A stretch of 10,351 nt of DNA, from assembly GCF_024699075.1 (NCBI RefSeq), contig NZ_JAILQF010000224.1, positions 1-10,351 of the forward strand. Direction: 5' to 3'. A program made the position numbers and the translations under genes. The notes beneath the pieces are model-generated. The model had not been told where the DNA came from and ran no database searches. It saw only the letters and a program-made list of their open reading frames with translations. Below are positions 1 to 7,250 of this stretch, in pieces (position 1 is the first letter of the stretch; every line of letters starts with the position of its first letter). The stretch comes from Butyrivibrio sp. (GTDB lineage Bacteria > Bacillota_A > Clostridia > Lachnospirales > Lachnospiraceae).

Positions 1-51
1 GAAGGGGATAAAATAACAGGTGGCCAGAGATAAGGTCACAACGGAGATCAA

Positions 52-2046
52 ATGGATATTACAGAAATATTTGAACTAATCGCCGGTATTATCGGCGGAC
101 TGGCAATGTTCCTTTATGGAATGAATATCATGAGCGGAGGCCTTACCAAGGCAGCAGGAGGCAAGCTTGAAAGCGCTCTTGCCAAGGTAACGTCCAGAAG
201 ATGGATAGCCTACTTTTTTGGTATAGGGATCACGGCTCTTGTTCAGTCATCTTCAGCTTCAACCGTTATGGTTGTAGGTCTTGTTAATTCAGGAATCATG
301 CAGCTGTCGCAGGCTGTTAACGTTATACTCGGTGCCAATCTTGGTACTACAGTAACTGCCTGGATTCTGTCTCTAAACGGAATCGAAGGTGGTAACTTCT
401 TTACTAATCTTTTAAAACCAACTTCTTTTACACCTTTCCTTGCACTTATCGGCATTGTCTTCCTAATGTTCTCTAAATCTGAGAAGAAGAAAAATATAGG
501 AACAGTCCTTCTTGGATTTTCAGTTCTTATGTTCGGTATGAACATGATGTCAGATGCAGTTGCACCTCTTAAGGAAAGTGTAGAATTCCAGAACTTCCTT
601 AGAAGTTTCTCAAATCCTATTATCGGATTTATTATCGGTGTGGCATTTACAATGATAATCCAGTCATCTGCAGGAACAATCGGTGTAGTTCAGACCTTTG
701 CAGGTGAAGGAATGATGACATATGGAATGTGTATTCCTGTTGTTATGGGTGCCGAAGTAGGTACATGTATCACAGCTATTCTTTCATCAGTTGGAGCAGG
801 CAAGAATGGTAAGCGTACAGCGCTTATGCACTTGTACTTTAACTTCATTAAAGCAGGCTCATTTATGGTAGGCTTCTACCTCATCAATGCATTTGTACAC
901 TTTGCATTCCTTGATGATCTTGCAAGCTACTCAGGTCCTGCTATTATCCATACTCTTGTAAACCTCATAGCAACTCCATTGATGGTACCTGTTTCAGGAA
1001 TTCTTGTTGCAATGGCACTTCGTACCATTCCTATCGATGAAAAAGAGAAGCAGCAGATGGAAGAGAGCCGCGGAATCACAACTCTCGACGACCGATTCCT
1101 TGCTAATCCTCCATTTGCTTTGGAGCAGGCTAAGAAGGCAACCATCACAATGGAGAATCTTGCAGAGAGATCTCTCTTTATGGCAATGGAACTTCTGGAT
1201 GAGTTCGATATGGAGAAGGTTTCGAATGTAGAACATCTGGAAAAAGAGATCGACAGATATGAAGATCAGCTCGATACCTATCTCATGAAAGTCAGCCAGC
1301 ATCATCTTGCACCAGAAGATAACCATACATTGTCAGTGCTTCTTCATACTATAAGCGATTTTGAGCGTATCTCAGATCATGCTCTTAACATAGCTCAGGT
1401 AACCCAGAGAATGCATGAAAATGAAAGACAATTTTCAAGCAAGGCTACAGAAGAGGTTAAGGTATTTTCAAATGCGGTTAAAGAGATTGTATCAACAACC
1501 TTCAAGTCATTTGAGAATAATGATATAAGACTTGCCAAGTCGGTTGAGCCATTGGAAGAAGTCATTGACGGACTTCATATGGAAGTTAAGCGCCGTCATG
1601 TAAGAAGACTTCGTAAGGGTAAGTGTACAGTAGATCTTGGATTCGACCTTTCTGATATTGGAACGGATTTTGAAAGAATTGCAGATCACTGTTCCAACAT
1701 CGCTGCTGCTATCATTCAGGTAAGTGAAGACGGTTTCGATACCCACGGATACCTTGAAATGGTAAGAGCTGAGAAGAATCAGGAATTCGAGCAGGCAGTA
1801 TTCTATTTTGAAAGTAAGTATGCTCTTCCTAAACTTAAAAAGTCCGATGTCATGGAAGAGGACCGTATAGATACAAGCTTCAAGGAAGGACATCCTGTTC
1901 TTGTTGACCTTAACGTACTTGAAGAAACAGGCGGTAAAGAAAGCATAGACAAAGATTCTTCTGATGACTTCGATCAGACACTTGATAAGCTCTTCAAAGA
2001 CAAGAAGAAAAAAGATAAGAAAAAAGATAAAAAGAAGAAAAAATAA
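52..2046 (+). CDS. Na+/phosphate cotransporter with C-terminal PhoU-like region (NptA/YjbB family)
   Basis: Inner-membrane Na+-coupled phosphate transporter of the Na/Pi-cotransporter II type, 664 residues. The membrane part (about residues 8-325) shows the inverted duplication typical of the family: QSSSAS at 65-70 matches QSSAGT at 204-209, and GANLGTT at 94-100 matches GAEVGTC at 233-239. Residues from about 350 to 575 are soluble, helical and charged, and resemble two PhoU-like helical bundles (the ISDFERISDH and IGTDFERIADH segments are the paired signatures). The start is backed by GGAGA five to six bases upstream. An unusual tail at residues 649-664 is almost only lysine with spaced aspartates. 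A terminator follows directly, so the gene ends its transcript. No Pho-box or clear promoter is visible in the 51 upstream bases. The family call is firm; ion specificity and direction of transport are inferred. Confidence 0.95.
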   Translation: MDITEIFELIAGIIGGLAMFLYGMNIMSGGLTKAAGGKLESALAKVTSRRWIAYFFGIGITALVQSSSASTVMVVGLVNSGIMQLSQAVNVILGANLGTTVTAWILSLNGIEGGNFFTNLLKPTSFTPFLALIGIVFLMFSKSEKKKNIGTVLLGFSVLMFGMNMMSDAVAPLKESVEFQNFLRSFSNPIIGFIIGVAFTMIIQSSAGTIGVVQTFAGEGMMTYGMCIPVVMGAEVGTCITAILSSVGAGKNGKRTALMHLYFNFIKAGSFMVGFYLINAFVHFAFLDDLASYSGPAIIHTLVNLIATPLMVPVSGILVAMALRTIPIDEKEKQQMEESRGITTLDDRFLANPPFALEQAKKATITMENLAERSLFMAMELLDEFDMEKVSNVEHLEKEIDRYEDQLDTYLMKVSQHHLAPEDNHTLSVLLHTISDFERISDHALNIAQVTQRMHENERQFSSKATEEVKVFSNAVKEIVSTTFKSFENNDIRLAKSVEPLEEVIDGLHMEVKRRHVRRLRKGKCTVDLGFDLSDIGTDFERIADHCSNIAAAIIQVSEDGFDTHGYLEMVRAEKNQEFEQAVFYFESKYALPKLKKSDVMEEDRIDTSFKEGHPVLVDLNVLEETGGKESIDKDSSDDFDQTLDKLFKDKKKKDKKKDKKKKK

Positions 2047-2051
2047 TCAAG

Positions 2052-2086
2052 AAATGACCTGAACTATCGTGTTCAGGTCATTTTTT
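2052..2086 (+). terminator. Rho-independent terminator after the Na/Pi cotransporter
   Basis: AAATGACCTGAAC at 2052-2064 pairs with GTTCAGGTCATTT at 2071-2083, a perfect stem of 12-13 bp with a six-base loop, and is followed by a T run to 2086. It starts five bases after the stop codon. Confidence 0.93.
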
Positions 2087-2193
2087 GAGATTTAACAAAA
2101 TGCATTACAATATGAACGTGTTTAATAGTAATCTTTATTGCATATCATTCGAATTTAACTTAAACTATGCATGAAGATTTATCTCTTTTCTCA

Positions 2194-2217
2194 AAATACA
2201 CAGCTGTCTGTGTATTT
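2194..2217. promoter_or_regulatory. Perfect inverted repeat in the leader of the serine hydrolase gene
   Basis: AAATACACAG (2194-2203) and CTGTGTATTT (2208-2217) form a perfect 10-bp inverted repeat around a four-base centre. No T run follows, so it is a poor terminator; an operator or a leader hairpin is more likely. A second, shorter inverted repeat (CATGTA 2223-2228, TACATG 2241-2246) lies between it and the start codon. A weak candidate promoter is TTGCAT (2138-2143), 17 bases, TAAACT (2161-2166), which would place the repeat just downstream of the start of transcription. The role is inference; only the symmetry is seen. Confidence 0.4.
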
Positions 2218-2275
2218 ATTAACATGTATAAAAACTGTCTTACATGCCCGAAAAAAATCTGGAGGAATTATATAA

Positions 2276-3418
2276 ATGAACATAAGAAAGCTCACAAGGC
2301 TTGATGATTTTATGCAAAAGCGCGCCGCAAGCATTCCCGGTGCCACAATTCTTATAGAACATAATGGTAAAAAAGTATACGAGAATAATTTTGGAATGGA
2401 CAGAAAGGACAGTATCTATCGTATTATGTCCATGACTAAGCCCATAACAGCTCTTGCAGCCATGATCCTGTATGAGAAGGGCGAACTTGATCTTATGGAA
2501 GAGGTAGGCACATATCTTCCGGCATTTTCTGATATTAAGGTTGCATCTTTGGGAGGATTCAAGGCTCCCACAAGACCTATACTAATAAGAGACCTTATTA
2601 ATATGACATCAGGAATTGTGCTTCCCGGTGACTACGGCGAAGCAGGACAGTCTATGAGCAAAGCCTATCGCGAGGCTCGTGTTCAGAGAAGATCGGGAAT
2701 TCTAAAGAGTAATGTTGATATTGCAAATAAGTTTGCTGATTCTGTTCTCATGTTTGATCCTGGAACCTCTTTTCACTATGGACTTAATGCAGATGTTCTT
2801 GCTGCTGTGATTGAGGTTATTTCGGGCACGAAGTTTTCTGAATTTTTGAAAAAAGAGGTATTTACTCCTCTTAATATGTCAGAGACTGATTTTATGATAG
2901 ACGGAGATAAGGCTTTCAGACAGGCAGTAATGATGGGAAGACCCGATGCCAAGGGCAAGGTTACAAGAGCGGATGCCAATACCCTTGCAAGATTTGAGAT
3001 GGAAGCTCCCTTTGACAGACCATGGTATGAATCAGGCGGAATAGGTCTTTATTCTACAGTGGAAGATTATGAACATTTCTGTCAGATGCTCCTTAATAAG
3101 GGATCGTTCCATGGAAAAGAAATCATAGGAAGAAGAACCTTTAATTTCATGACATCTAACCACCTGACTTATGATCAGCTTGGTGAATTTGGAAGAGAAG
3201 GTTACGGATATGGATGCTACGTAAACGTTCTCATGGATCCGGTAAGGGCGGCATCTAACGGTGCAGCAGGCTCTATTGAAGTTACAGGCGAAGCAGGAAC
3301 ATATATGTGTGTTGATCCGGAAGAAGATCTTATAATCATGTATATGTCTCAAATAGATGGCGGCGTAGACCCCGCATTTATAAGAGGCATTCGCCAGATA
3401 GTATATGGAGCCATGTGA
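2276..3418 (+). CDS. Serine hydrolase of the beta-lactamase / EstB-type esterase family
   Basis: A 380-residue protein with the class C beta-lactamase-like fold (PF00144 family). S52-M-T-K55 is the nucleophile motif SxxK. Y168 in YGLNADVL is the expected catalytic tyrosine, as in EstB-type carboxylesterases. GEAGTY at 338-343 followed by VDPEEDL occupies the place of the third (KTG-equivalent) motif, in the form typical of esterases rather than true beta-lactamases. There is no signal peptide, so it is probably cytosolic, which also argues against antibiotic resistance. The start is set by GGAGG at 2261-2265, ten bases upstream. A Nudix gene follows after 82 bases with no terminator between them, so the two may share a transcript. 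The natural substrate cannot be told from sequence; an ester or small peptide-like amide is likely. Confidence 0.9.
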   Translation: MNIRKLTRLDDFMQKRAASIPGATILIEHNGKKVYENNFGMDRKDSIYRIMSMTKPITALAAMILYEKGELDLMEEVGTYLPAFSDIKVASLGGFKAPTRPILIRDLINMTSGIVLPGDYGEAGQSMSKAYREARVQRRSGILKSNVDIANKFADSVLMFDPGTSFHYGLNADVLAAVIEVISGTKFSEFLKKEVFTPLNMSETDFMIDGDKAFRQAVMMGRPDAKGKVTRADANTLARFEMEAPFDRPWYESGGIGLYSTVEDYEHFCQMLLNKGSFHGKEIIGRRTFNFMTSNHLTYDQLGEFGREGYGYGCYVNVLMDPVRAASNGAAGSIEVTGEAGTYMCVDPEEDLIIMYMSQIDGGVDPAFIRGIRQIVYGAM

Positions 3419-3500
3419 AATGACCAGCTGATTTGGATGGCTGCAAAAAGCCAAGCGTTTGCGAGTTTAACAAATAGAGTGTTATTAGGGTACATTATAT

Positions 3501-4061
3501 ATGAAATATAAATCGATCAAAAAACTTGAACAAGGTAGATTCATTACACGCTATGATTTGGAATATGAAACTGAAGATAAGGATCAGAAAATATACGAGA
3601 TTATCAGCCGTAACTCTGATATTAAAACAGAAGAGGACTTACACAATAAGAAACCGGATGCAGTAGTTCTTATTATCGAAGATGAGAAGCATGAAAGACT
3701 ACTTATAAATAAAGAGTTCAGACTTGCAGTTGATTCCTGGGTATACAACTTCCCGGCCGGTCTTATAGATCCTGGCGAAACCGCTGATGAAGCTGCCAAA
3801 AGAGAACTGTGGGAAGAAACAGGACTTGAGCTTGTAACTATAGAGGACCATATTGGAAGGTCATACAGCGCAGTAGGCTTCTCCAATGAAGTTAATGTAT
3901 GTGTTGTAGGCACTGCAAGAGGCGAATTCAGAAAGAGTACATCAAACGTCGAAGAGATAGAACCTGGCTGGTATACTAAGGAAGAGGTAAGGGAGCTTTT
4001 AAAGACCATGCCTTTTGCTGCAAGGACACAGGCCTATGCCTATCTTTGGTCTAGAAAATGA
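3501..4061 (+). CDS. Nudix hydrolase, ADP-ribose pyrophosphatase-like
   Basis: A 186-residue cytosolic Nudix hydrolase, of the size usual for ADP-ribose/nucleoside-diphosphate-sugar pyrophosphatases. The Nudix box is complete at residues 87-109: G87, E93, R101-E102-L103, E105-E106 and G108 all sit at the canonical spacing, so metal binding and diphosphate hydrolysis should be intact. The beta-strand before the box (WVYNFPAG) and the following RSYSAVGFSNE loop also match the ADP-ribose branch. However, the proline that ADP-ribose pyrophosphatases carry 16 residues after the box is V125 here, so the substrate may differ. AGGG at 3487-3490 is a modest ribosome site ten bases before the ATG. It lies downstream of the serine hydrolase on the same strand, and no joint pathway is evident. 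Confidence 0.9.
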   Translation: MKYKSIKKLEQGRFITRYDLEYETEDKDQKIYEIISRNSDIKTEEDLHNKKPDAVVLIIEDEKHERLLINKEFRLAVDSWVYNFPAGLIDPGETADEAAKRELWEETGLELVTIEDHIGRSYSAVGFSNEVNVCVVGTARGEFRKSTSNVEEIEPGWYTKEEVRELLKTMPFAARTQAYAYLWSRK

Positions 4062-4067
4062 CTTAGG

Positions 4068-4090
4068 ACAAAGCAGTATAGAGGCTTTGT
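4068..4090. repeat. Inverted repeat just upstream of the hicB-like promoter
   Basis: ACAAAGC (4068-4074) and GCTTTGT (4084-4090) are a perfect 7-bp inverted repeat with a nine-base centre. It begins seven bases after the Nudix stop and ends next to the -10 element at 4093. Without a T run it is a weak terminator at best; it overlaps where the -35 region would be, so an operator is possible. Confidence 0.4.
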
Positions 4091-4098
4091 GTTATAAT
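4090..4098 (+). promoter_or_regulatory. Extended -10 promoter for the hicB-like/GH3 unit
   Basis: TGT followed by TATAAT (4093-4098) is a consensus extended -10 element. No good -35 hexamer is found 16-18 bases upstream, which is usual for extended -10 promoters. Transcription would start near 4105, about 90 bases before the hicB-like start codon and just before the inverted repeat at 4115-4147. Confidence 0.55.
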
Positions 4099-4114
4099 TA
4101 AATGGCGAATAATG

Positions 4115-4147
4115 CATGACTTTTGGAAAGAAATGACAAAAGTCATG
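4115..4147. promoter_or_regulatory. 11-bp perfect inverted repeat in the hicB-like leader (operator or attenuator)
   Basis: CATGACTTTTG (4115-4125) and CAAAAGTCATG (4137-4147) form a perfect 11-bp inverted repeat with an 11-base centre; TTTT follows at 4148-4151. It lies directly downstream of a consensus -10. It could be a binding site for the HicB-like protein or another dimeric regulator, or a weak terminator/attenuator in the leader. The low GC of the stem and the short T run make a strong terminator unlikely. Confidence 0.5.
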
Positions 4148-4194
4148 TTTTGATCATTAAAGACAGTGGCAATAGGAAGCGAGGAATAACAGAC

Positions 4195-4473
4195 ATGACA
4201 TTTATATATCCATCAGTAATTAAAGAAGAGAATGGTACTTTCAAGGGTTTTTTCCCGGATCTTGATAAGGTCACTTTTGAGGGAAAAGATATAAATGAGG
4301 CCATAGATGATGCGCAGGCAGTTATGTATGATTTTATCAGAGTTGAGCTTACAGAGGAGGATACACCACAGCTTCCTGCTGTTTCAGATGAAGCTGAGAT
4401 CAAGCTTTCTGAGGGGGAATTTGTAAGGAATATCTGCGTACATTTCAGATATACAGAAGGCTGGGAAGAATAA
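4195..4473 (+). CDS. HicB-like protein without a HicA partner
   Basis: A 92-residue protein with the HicB partial RNase-H-like fold: the opening strands (FIYPSVIKEENGTFKGFFPDL) and the following (FEGKDINEAIDDAQAVMYDFI) strand-helix unit are the family hallmark. The start at 4195 is preferred over an in-frame TTG at 4123 because GAGGA (4181-4185) sits nine bases upstream, and because the longer form would begin inside the 4115-4147 inverted repeat. No HicA toxin gene (a short double-stranded-RNA-binding-like ORF) is present on either side: the Nudix gene precedes and the beta-glucosidase follows after 41 bases. The C-terminus (EGEFVRNICVHFRY) shows no obvious helix-turn-helix or ribbon-helix-helix. 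It may be an orphan antitoxin, a relic, or a domesticated regulator; many such solitary HicB-like proteins have no known role. Confidence 0.85.
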   Translation: MTFIYPSVIKEENGTFKGFFPDLDKVTFEGKDINEAIDDAQAVMYDFIRVELTEEDTPQLPAVSDEAEIKLSEGEFVRNICVHFRYTEGWEE

Positions 4474-4514
4474 AAGCCTTTGGGACAGGCGCTATATAAT
4501 AATGGAGGTGTTAC

Positions 4515-7022
4515 ATGGGAAAGTGGAACAGAATTACTTATCTTCCAAATCTTCCTCTTTATGAGGGCAAGGAGAAGGTAACAGAGAGCAAGGCACATAT
4601 CGAGCTTTCTAAGAATGCGGCTAAGGAAGGAATGGTTCTTCTTAAAAATGAAGAAAGCGTACTTCCTCTTTCCAAGGGAAGCAGAGTAGCTCTTTTTGGA
4701 AAAGGAACCTTTGATTTTGTCAAAGGTGGCGGCGGATCAGGAGATGTTACCGTATCATATGTTCATAATATATATGACGGATTCAAGGCACTTCCTGACT
4801 GTGTTGATGTTTATGAAGAAACAGCTTCTTTTTACAAAGAAAATGTTGAGAAGCAGTATAAAGAGGGTAAAGTTCCCGGAATGCTTGAAGAGCCTAAGCT
4901 TCCAAAGGACCTTCTTACAAGGGCAGCAATTGAAGCTGATGTGGCAGTTATCTCAATAAGCCGTTTTTCAGGTGAAGGCTGGGACCGTAAGGTTGCAGGA
5001 ACCAAGGCAACAGAAGGCCGTAAGGAAGACTGGGTAAGCCCTCTTGTAGAAGAGTCAGAGAAGCTCTTTGAAAGAGGCGATTTCTATCTTACCAAGGCTG
5101 AAGAAGCTATGGTCAGGCAGGTTACAAAGGCTTTTGACAAAGTGGTTGTAGTATTAAACGTTGGCGGAGTTGTTGACACCAAGTGGTTTAAGGATGACAA
5201 GAAGATTCAGAGCGTACTTATGGCATGGCAGGGAGGCATGGAAGGCGGTCTTGCAGAAGCTGAGCTTTTGTGCGGAATAGGAACTCCTTCAGGTAAGCTT
5301 TCAGATACTTTTGCCAAGGATCTTACAGATTATCCTTCTACAGAAGGATTCCATGAATCTGATAAGTATGTAAATTATACAGAAGATATATATGTAGGAT
5401 ACAGATATTTTGAGACAATACCGGGAGCTTTTGATAAGGTTGTATATCCTTTTGGATATGGCCTTTCATATACAACATTCCAGGTTGTAGATCCTGCTGC
5501 TAAGGTTGAAGATATTAGCAGGATAAATAATGATAAGGCAGAATTTACTTTCACCTTTGAAGATGATCCTGATAATGTAGAGCTTAAGTCAGCGGATGTT
5601 AAGAAAGCTTATATCACTGCATCTGCGCGTGTAAGAAATTCAGGTAAATATCCTGGAAGAGAAGTAATCCAGGTATATTTCTGTCCTCCACAGGGTAAGC
5701 TCGGTAAGCCAAGCAAGGTCCTTGCAGGATATAAGAAGACAAGACTTCTTGCGCCAGGTGAATCACAGCTTGTTAAGATATCATTTCCTGTAACACAGAT
5801 GGCATCATATGATGATGAAGGCAAGATTGCAAAGTCAGCATATGTTCTTGAAAAGGGAGAGTACGGAATTTTCCTTGGAACATCTTCAAGAAATCTTCTG
5901 TGCGTAAGTGAAGTTACACTTACTAAAGATACTGTTACAGAGCAGCTTACAGAGCGACTTGCACCAGTATCACTTCCTAAGAGACTTCTTGCAAATGGTA
6001 AGTATGAGAAACTTAAGACTGGTAAGGCTAGAGACATCAATGCTACAAAACTTCCTGAAAATCCGGACAAGAACATGGGATTCATGCCTGAAGTCCGTCA
6101 TGTTGATGCAAGAGCAATGTGGACATCCAAGCCTTCCAAGCACCAGCTTATAGAAGTGGCAGAAGGCAAGATGACACTTGATGAATTTATTAAGCAGTTT
6201 TCGGATGAAGATCTTGCAGATCTTCTTGGTGGCCAGCCCAATACCGGTGTTGCAAATACCTTTGGCTTTGGTAACTTTCCTGATTATGGAGTTCCTAATG
6301 TCATGACAGCTGATGGCCCTGCCGGACTTAGAATCCTTCCTGAAGTTGGAGTACACACAACGGCATTCCCTTGCTCAACACTCCTTTCATGCAGCTGGGA
6401 TCCTGAGATCGTATATGAAGTTGGTAAGGCAGCAGGTGAAGAGGTCAAAGAGAATAATATTGCAGTATGGCTTACTCCTGCTGTTAACATACACAGAAGC
6501 CCTCTTTGCGGAAGAAACTTTGAGTATTATTCAGAGGATCCTCTTCTTGCAGGTAAGCAGGCAGCAGCTATGGTTAAGGGTATTCAGTCCAATAGGATAG
6601 GAGTATCTCTCAAGCACTTTGCTCTAAACAATAAAGAGACTAACAGAAATGAAAGTGATTCACGTGCATCAGAAAGAGCAATACGTGAGATTTACTTAAA
6701 GCCTTTCGAGATAGTAGTCAAAGAGTCTGACCCATGGACCATCATGTCTTCCTACAATGCTATAAATGGTGTAAGAGCATCAGAAAGCCATGAGCTTCTT
6801 ACAGATATACTTAGAGATGAGTGGGGCTTTAAAGGCATGGTTACCACAGACTGGTGGGGACATGGTGAGCACTACAAGGAAGTAGCAGCAGGCAATGATG
6901 TCAAGATGGCCAACGGATTCCCACAGCGTATACTTGCAGCCAAGAAGAAAAAGCTTCTTAGCAGAGAAGAGATGGAAATCTGCGGCAAGCGTATTTTAGA
7001 GCTTATCTTAAAGCTTGACTGA
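4515..7022 (+). CDS. bglA: Domain-swapped family 3 glycoside hydrolase (beta-glucosidase)
   Basis: An 835-residue GH3 enzyme that splits terminal beta-glucosyl (possibly xylosyl) residues from oligosaccharides. No signal peptide, so it probably acts in the cytosol on imported sugars. The domain order is reversed relative to most GH3 enzymes: the alpha/beta sandwich (about residues 27-320) comes first, then a fibronectin III-like domain (about 365-450), then the catalytic barrel (about 560-800). The nucleophile is D779 in VTTDWWG near the C-terminus. The acid/base is probably E154 in GEGWDR, in the N-terminal sandwich. Other substrate-pocket residues are D600 (ADGPAGLR), R667 (GRNFE) and K700-H701. 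This order and length match B. fibrisolvens BglA (about 830 residues, from memory), hence the symbol, which is tentative. GGAGG at 4504-4508 sets the start. It lies 41 bases after the hicB-like gene and is probably cotranscribed; no sugar transporter is adjacent. Confidence 0.95.
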   Translation: MGKWNRITYLPNLPLYEGKEKVTESKAHIELSKNAAKEGMVLLKNEESVLPLSKGSRVALFGKGTFDFVKGGGGSGDVTVSYVHNIYDGFKALPDCVDVYEETASFYKENVEKQYKEGKVPGMLEEPKLPKDLLTRAAIEADVAVISISRFSGEGWDRKVAGTKATEGRKEDWVSPLVEESEKLFERGDFYLTKAEEAMVRQVTKAFDKVVVVLNVGGVVDTKWFKDDKKIQSVLMAWQGGMEGGLAEAELLCGIGTPSGKLSDTFAKDLTDYPSTEGFHESDKYVNYTEDIYVGYRYFETIPGAFDKVVYPFGYGLSYTTFQVVDPAAKVEDISRINNDKAEFTFTFEDDPDNVELKSADVKKAYITASARVRNSGKYPGREVIQVYFCPPQGKLGKPSKVLAGYKKTRLLAPGESQLVKISFPVTQMASYDDEGKIAKSAYVLEKGEYGIFLGTSSRNLLCVSEVTLTKDTVTEQLTERLAPVSLPKRLLANGKYEKLKTGKARDINATKLPENPDKNMGFMPEVRHVDARAMWTSKPSKHQLIEVAEGKMTLDEFIKQFSDEDLADLLGGQPNTGVANTFGFGNFPDYGVPNVMTADGPAGLRILPEVGVHTTAFPCSTLLSCSWDPEIVYEVGKAAGEEVKENNIAVWLTPAVNIHRSPLCGRNFEYYSEDPLLAGKQAAAMVKGIQSNRIGVSLKHFALNNKETNRNESDSRASERAIREIYLKPFEIVVKESDPWTIMSSYNAINGVRASESHELLTDILRDEWGFKGMVTTDWWGHGEHYKEVAAGNDVKMANGFPQRILAAKKKKLLSREEMEICGKRILELILKLD

Positions 7023-7118
7023 TGTAAATCCAGCTGATCATAAGCTAAGGCCATCCGATTTATCCATAAGCTTGAAGGATATATTTCAATGCTTTAAAAT
7101 CTTATAAGAAGTTTGAGG

Positions 7119-7150
7119 GCACCGGTTGGAAACTTCCGGTGCTTCTTTTT
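7119..7150 (+). terminator. Rho-independent terminator after the beta-glucosidase
   Basis: GCACCGG (7119-7125) pairs with CCGGTGC (7136-7142), a GC-rich 7-bp stem with a ten-base loop. Two outer G-U pairs may extend it. TTCTTTTT follows at 7143-7150. It lies about 100 bases past the GH3 stop codon. Confidence 0.85.
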
Positions 7151-7250
7151 GCGGATCAGTTTTTATTAACTGCTCAAGGTAATCAAATTGCAAGGAAAGT
7201 AACATATTTATATGTACGAAGTTTGAATTATAAAGGCTAAGGAGTAATAG

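Noticed and set aside
1507..1893. Long open frames antisense to real genes (for example 1507-1893, 3032-3454, 5609-6085, 7086-7442)
   Set aside because: They mirror well-supported plus-strand genes or their flanks, have no ribosome sites of note, and give cysteine-, serine- or hydrophobe-rich sequences with no recognisable domain.
2000..2046. Programmed frameshift at the AAAAAAG runs in the lysine tail
   Set aside because: The runs are read as AAA AAA G, not in the A AAA AAG register needed for a -1 slip, and no useful extension follows because a terminator is next.
2276..3418. Reading the serine hydrolase as an antibiotic-resistance beta-lactamase
   Set aside because: There is no signal peptide and the third motif is of the esterase type (GEAGTY), not KTG.
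3438..3453. Small hairpin TGGCT/AGCCA between the serine hydrolase and Nudix genes as a terminator
   Set aside because: The stem is only five base pairs and no T run follows.
4123..4194. A longer form of the HicB-like protein beginning at a TTG at 4123
   Set aside because: It has no ribosome site, would start inside the 11-bp inverted repeat, and adds 24 residues without family similarity; the ATG at 4195 has GAGGA nine bases upstream.
4495..4500. TATAAT just before the beta-glucosidase as its own promoter
   Set aside because: Transcription would start at or within the ribosome site, leaving almost no leader, and no -35 fits upstream.
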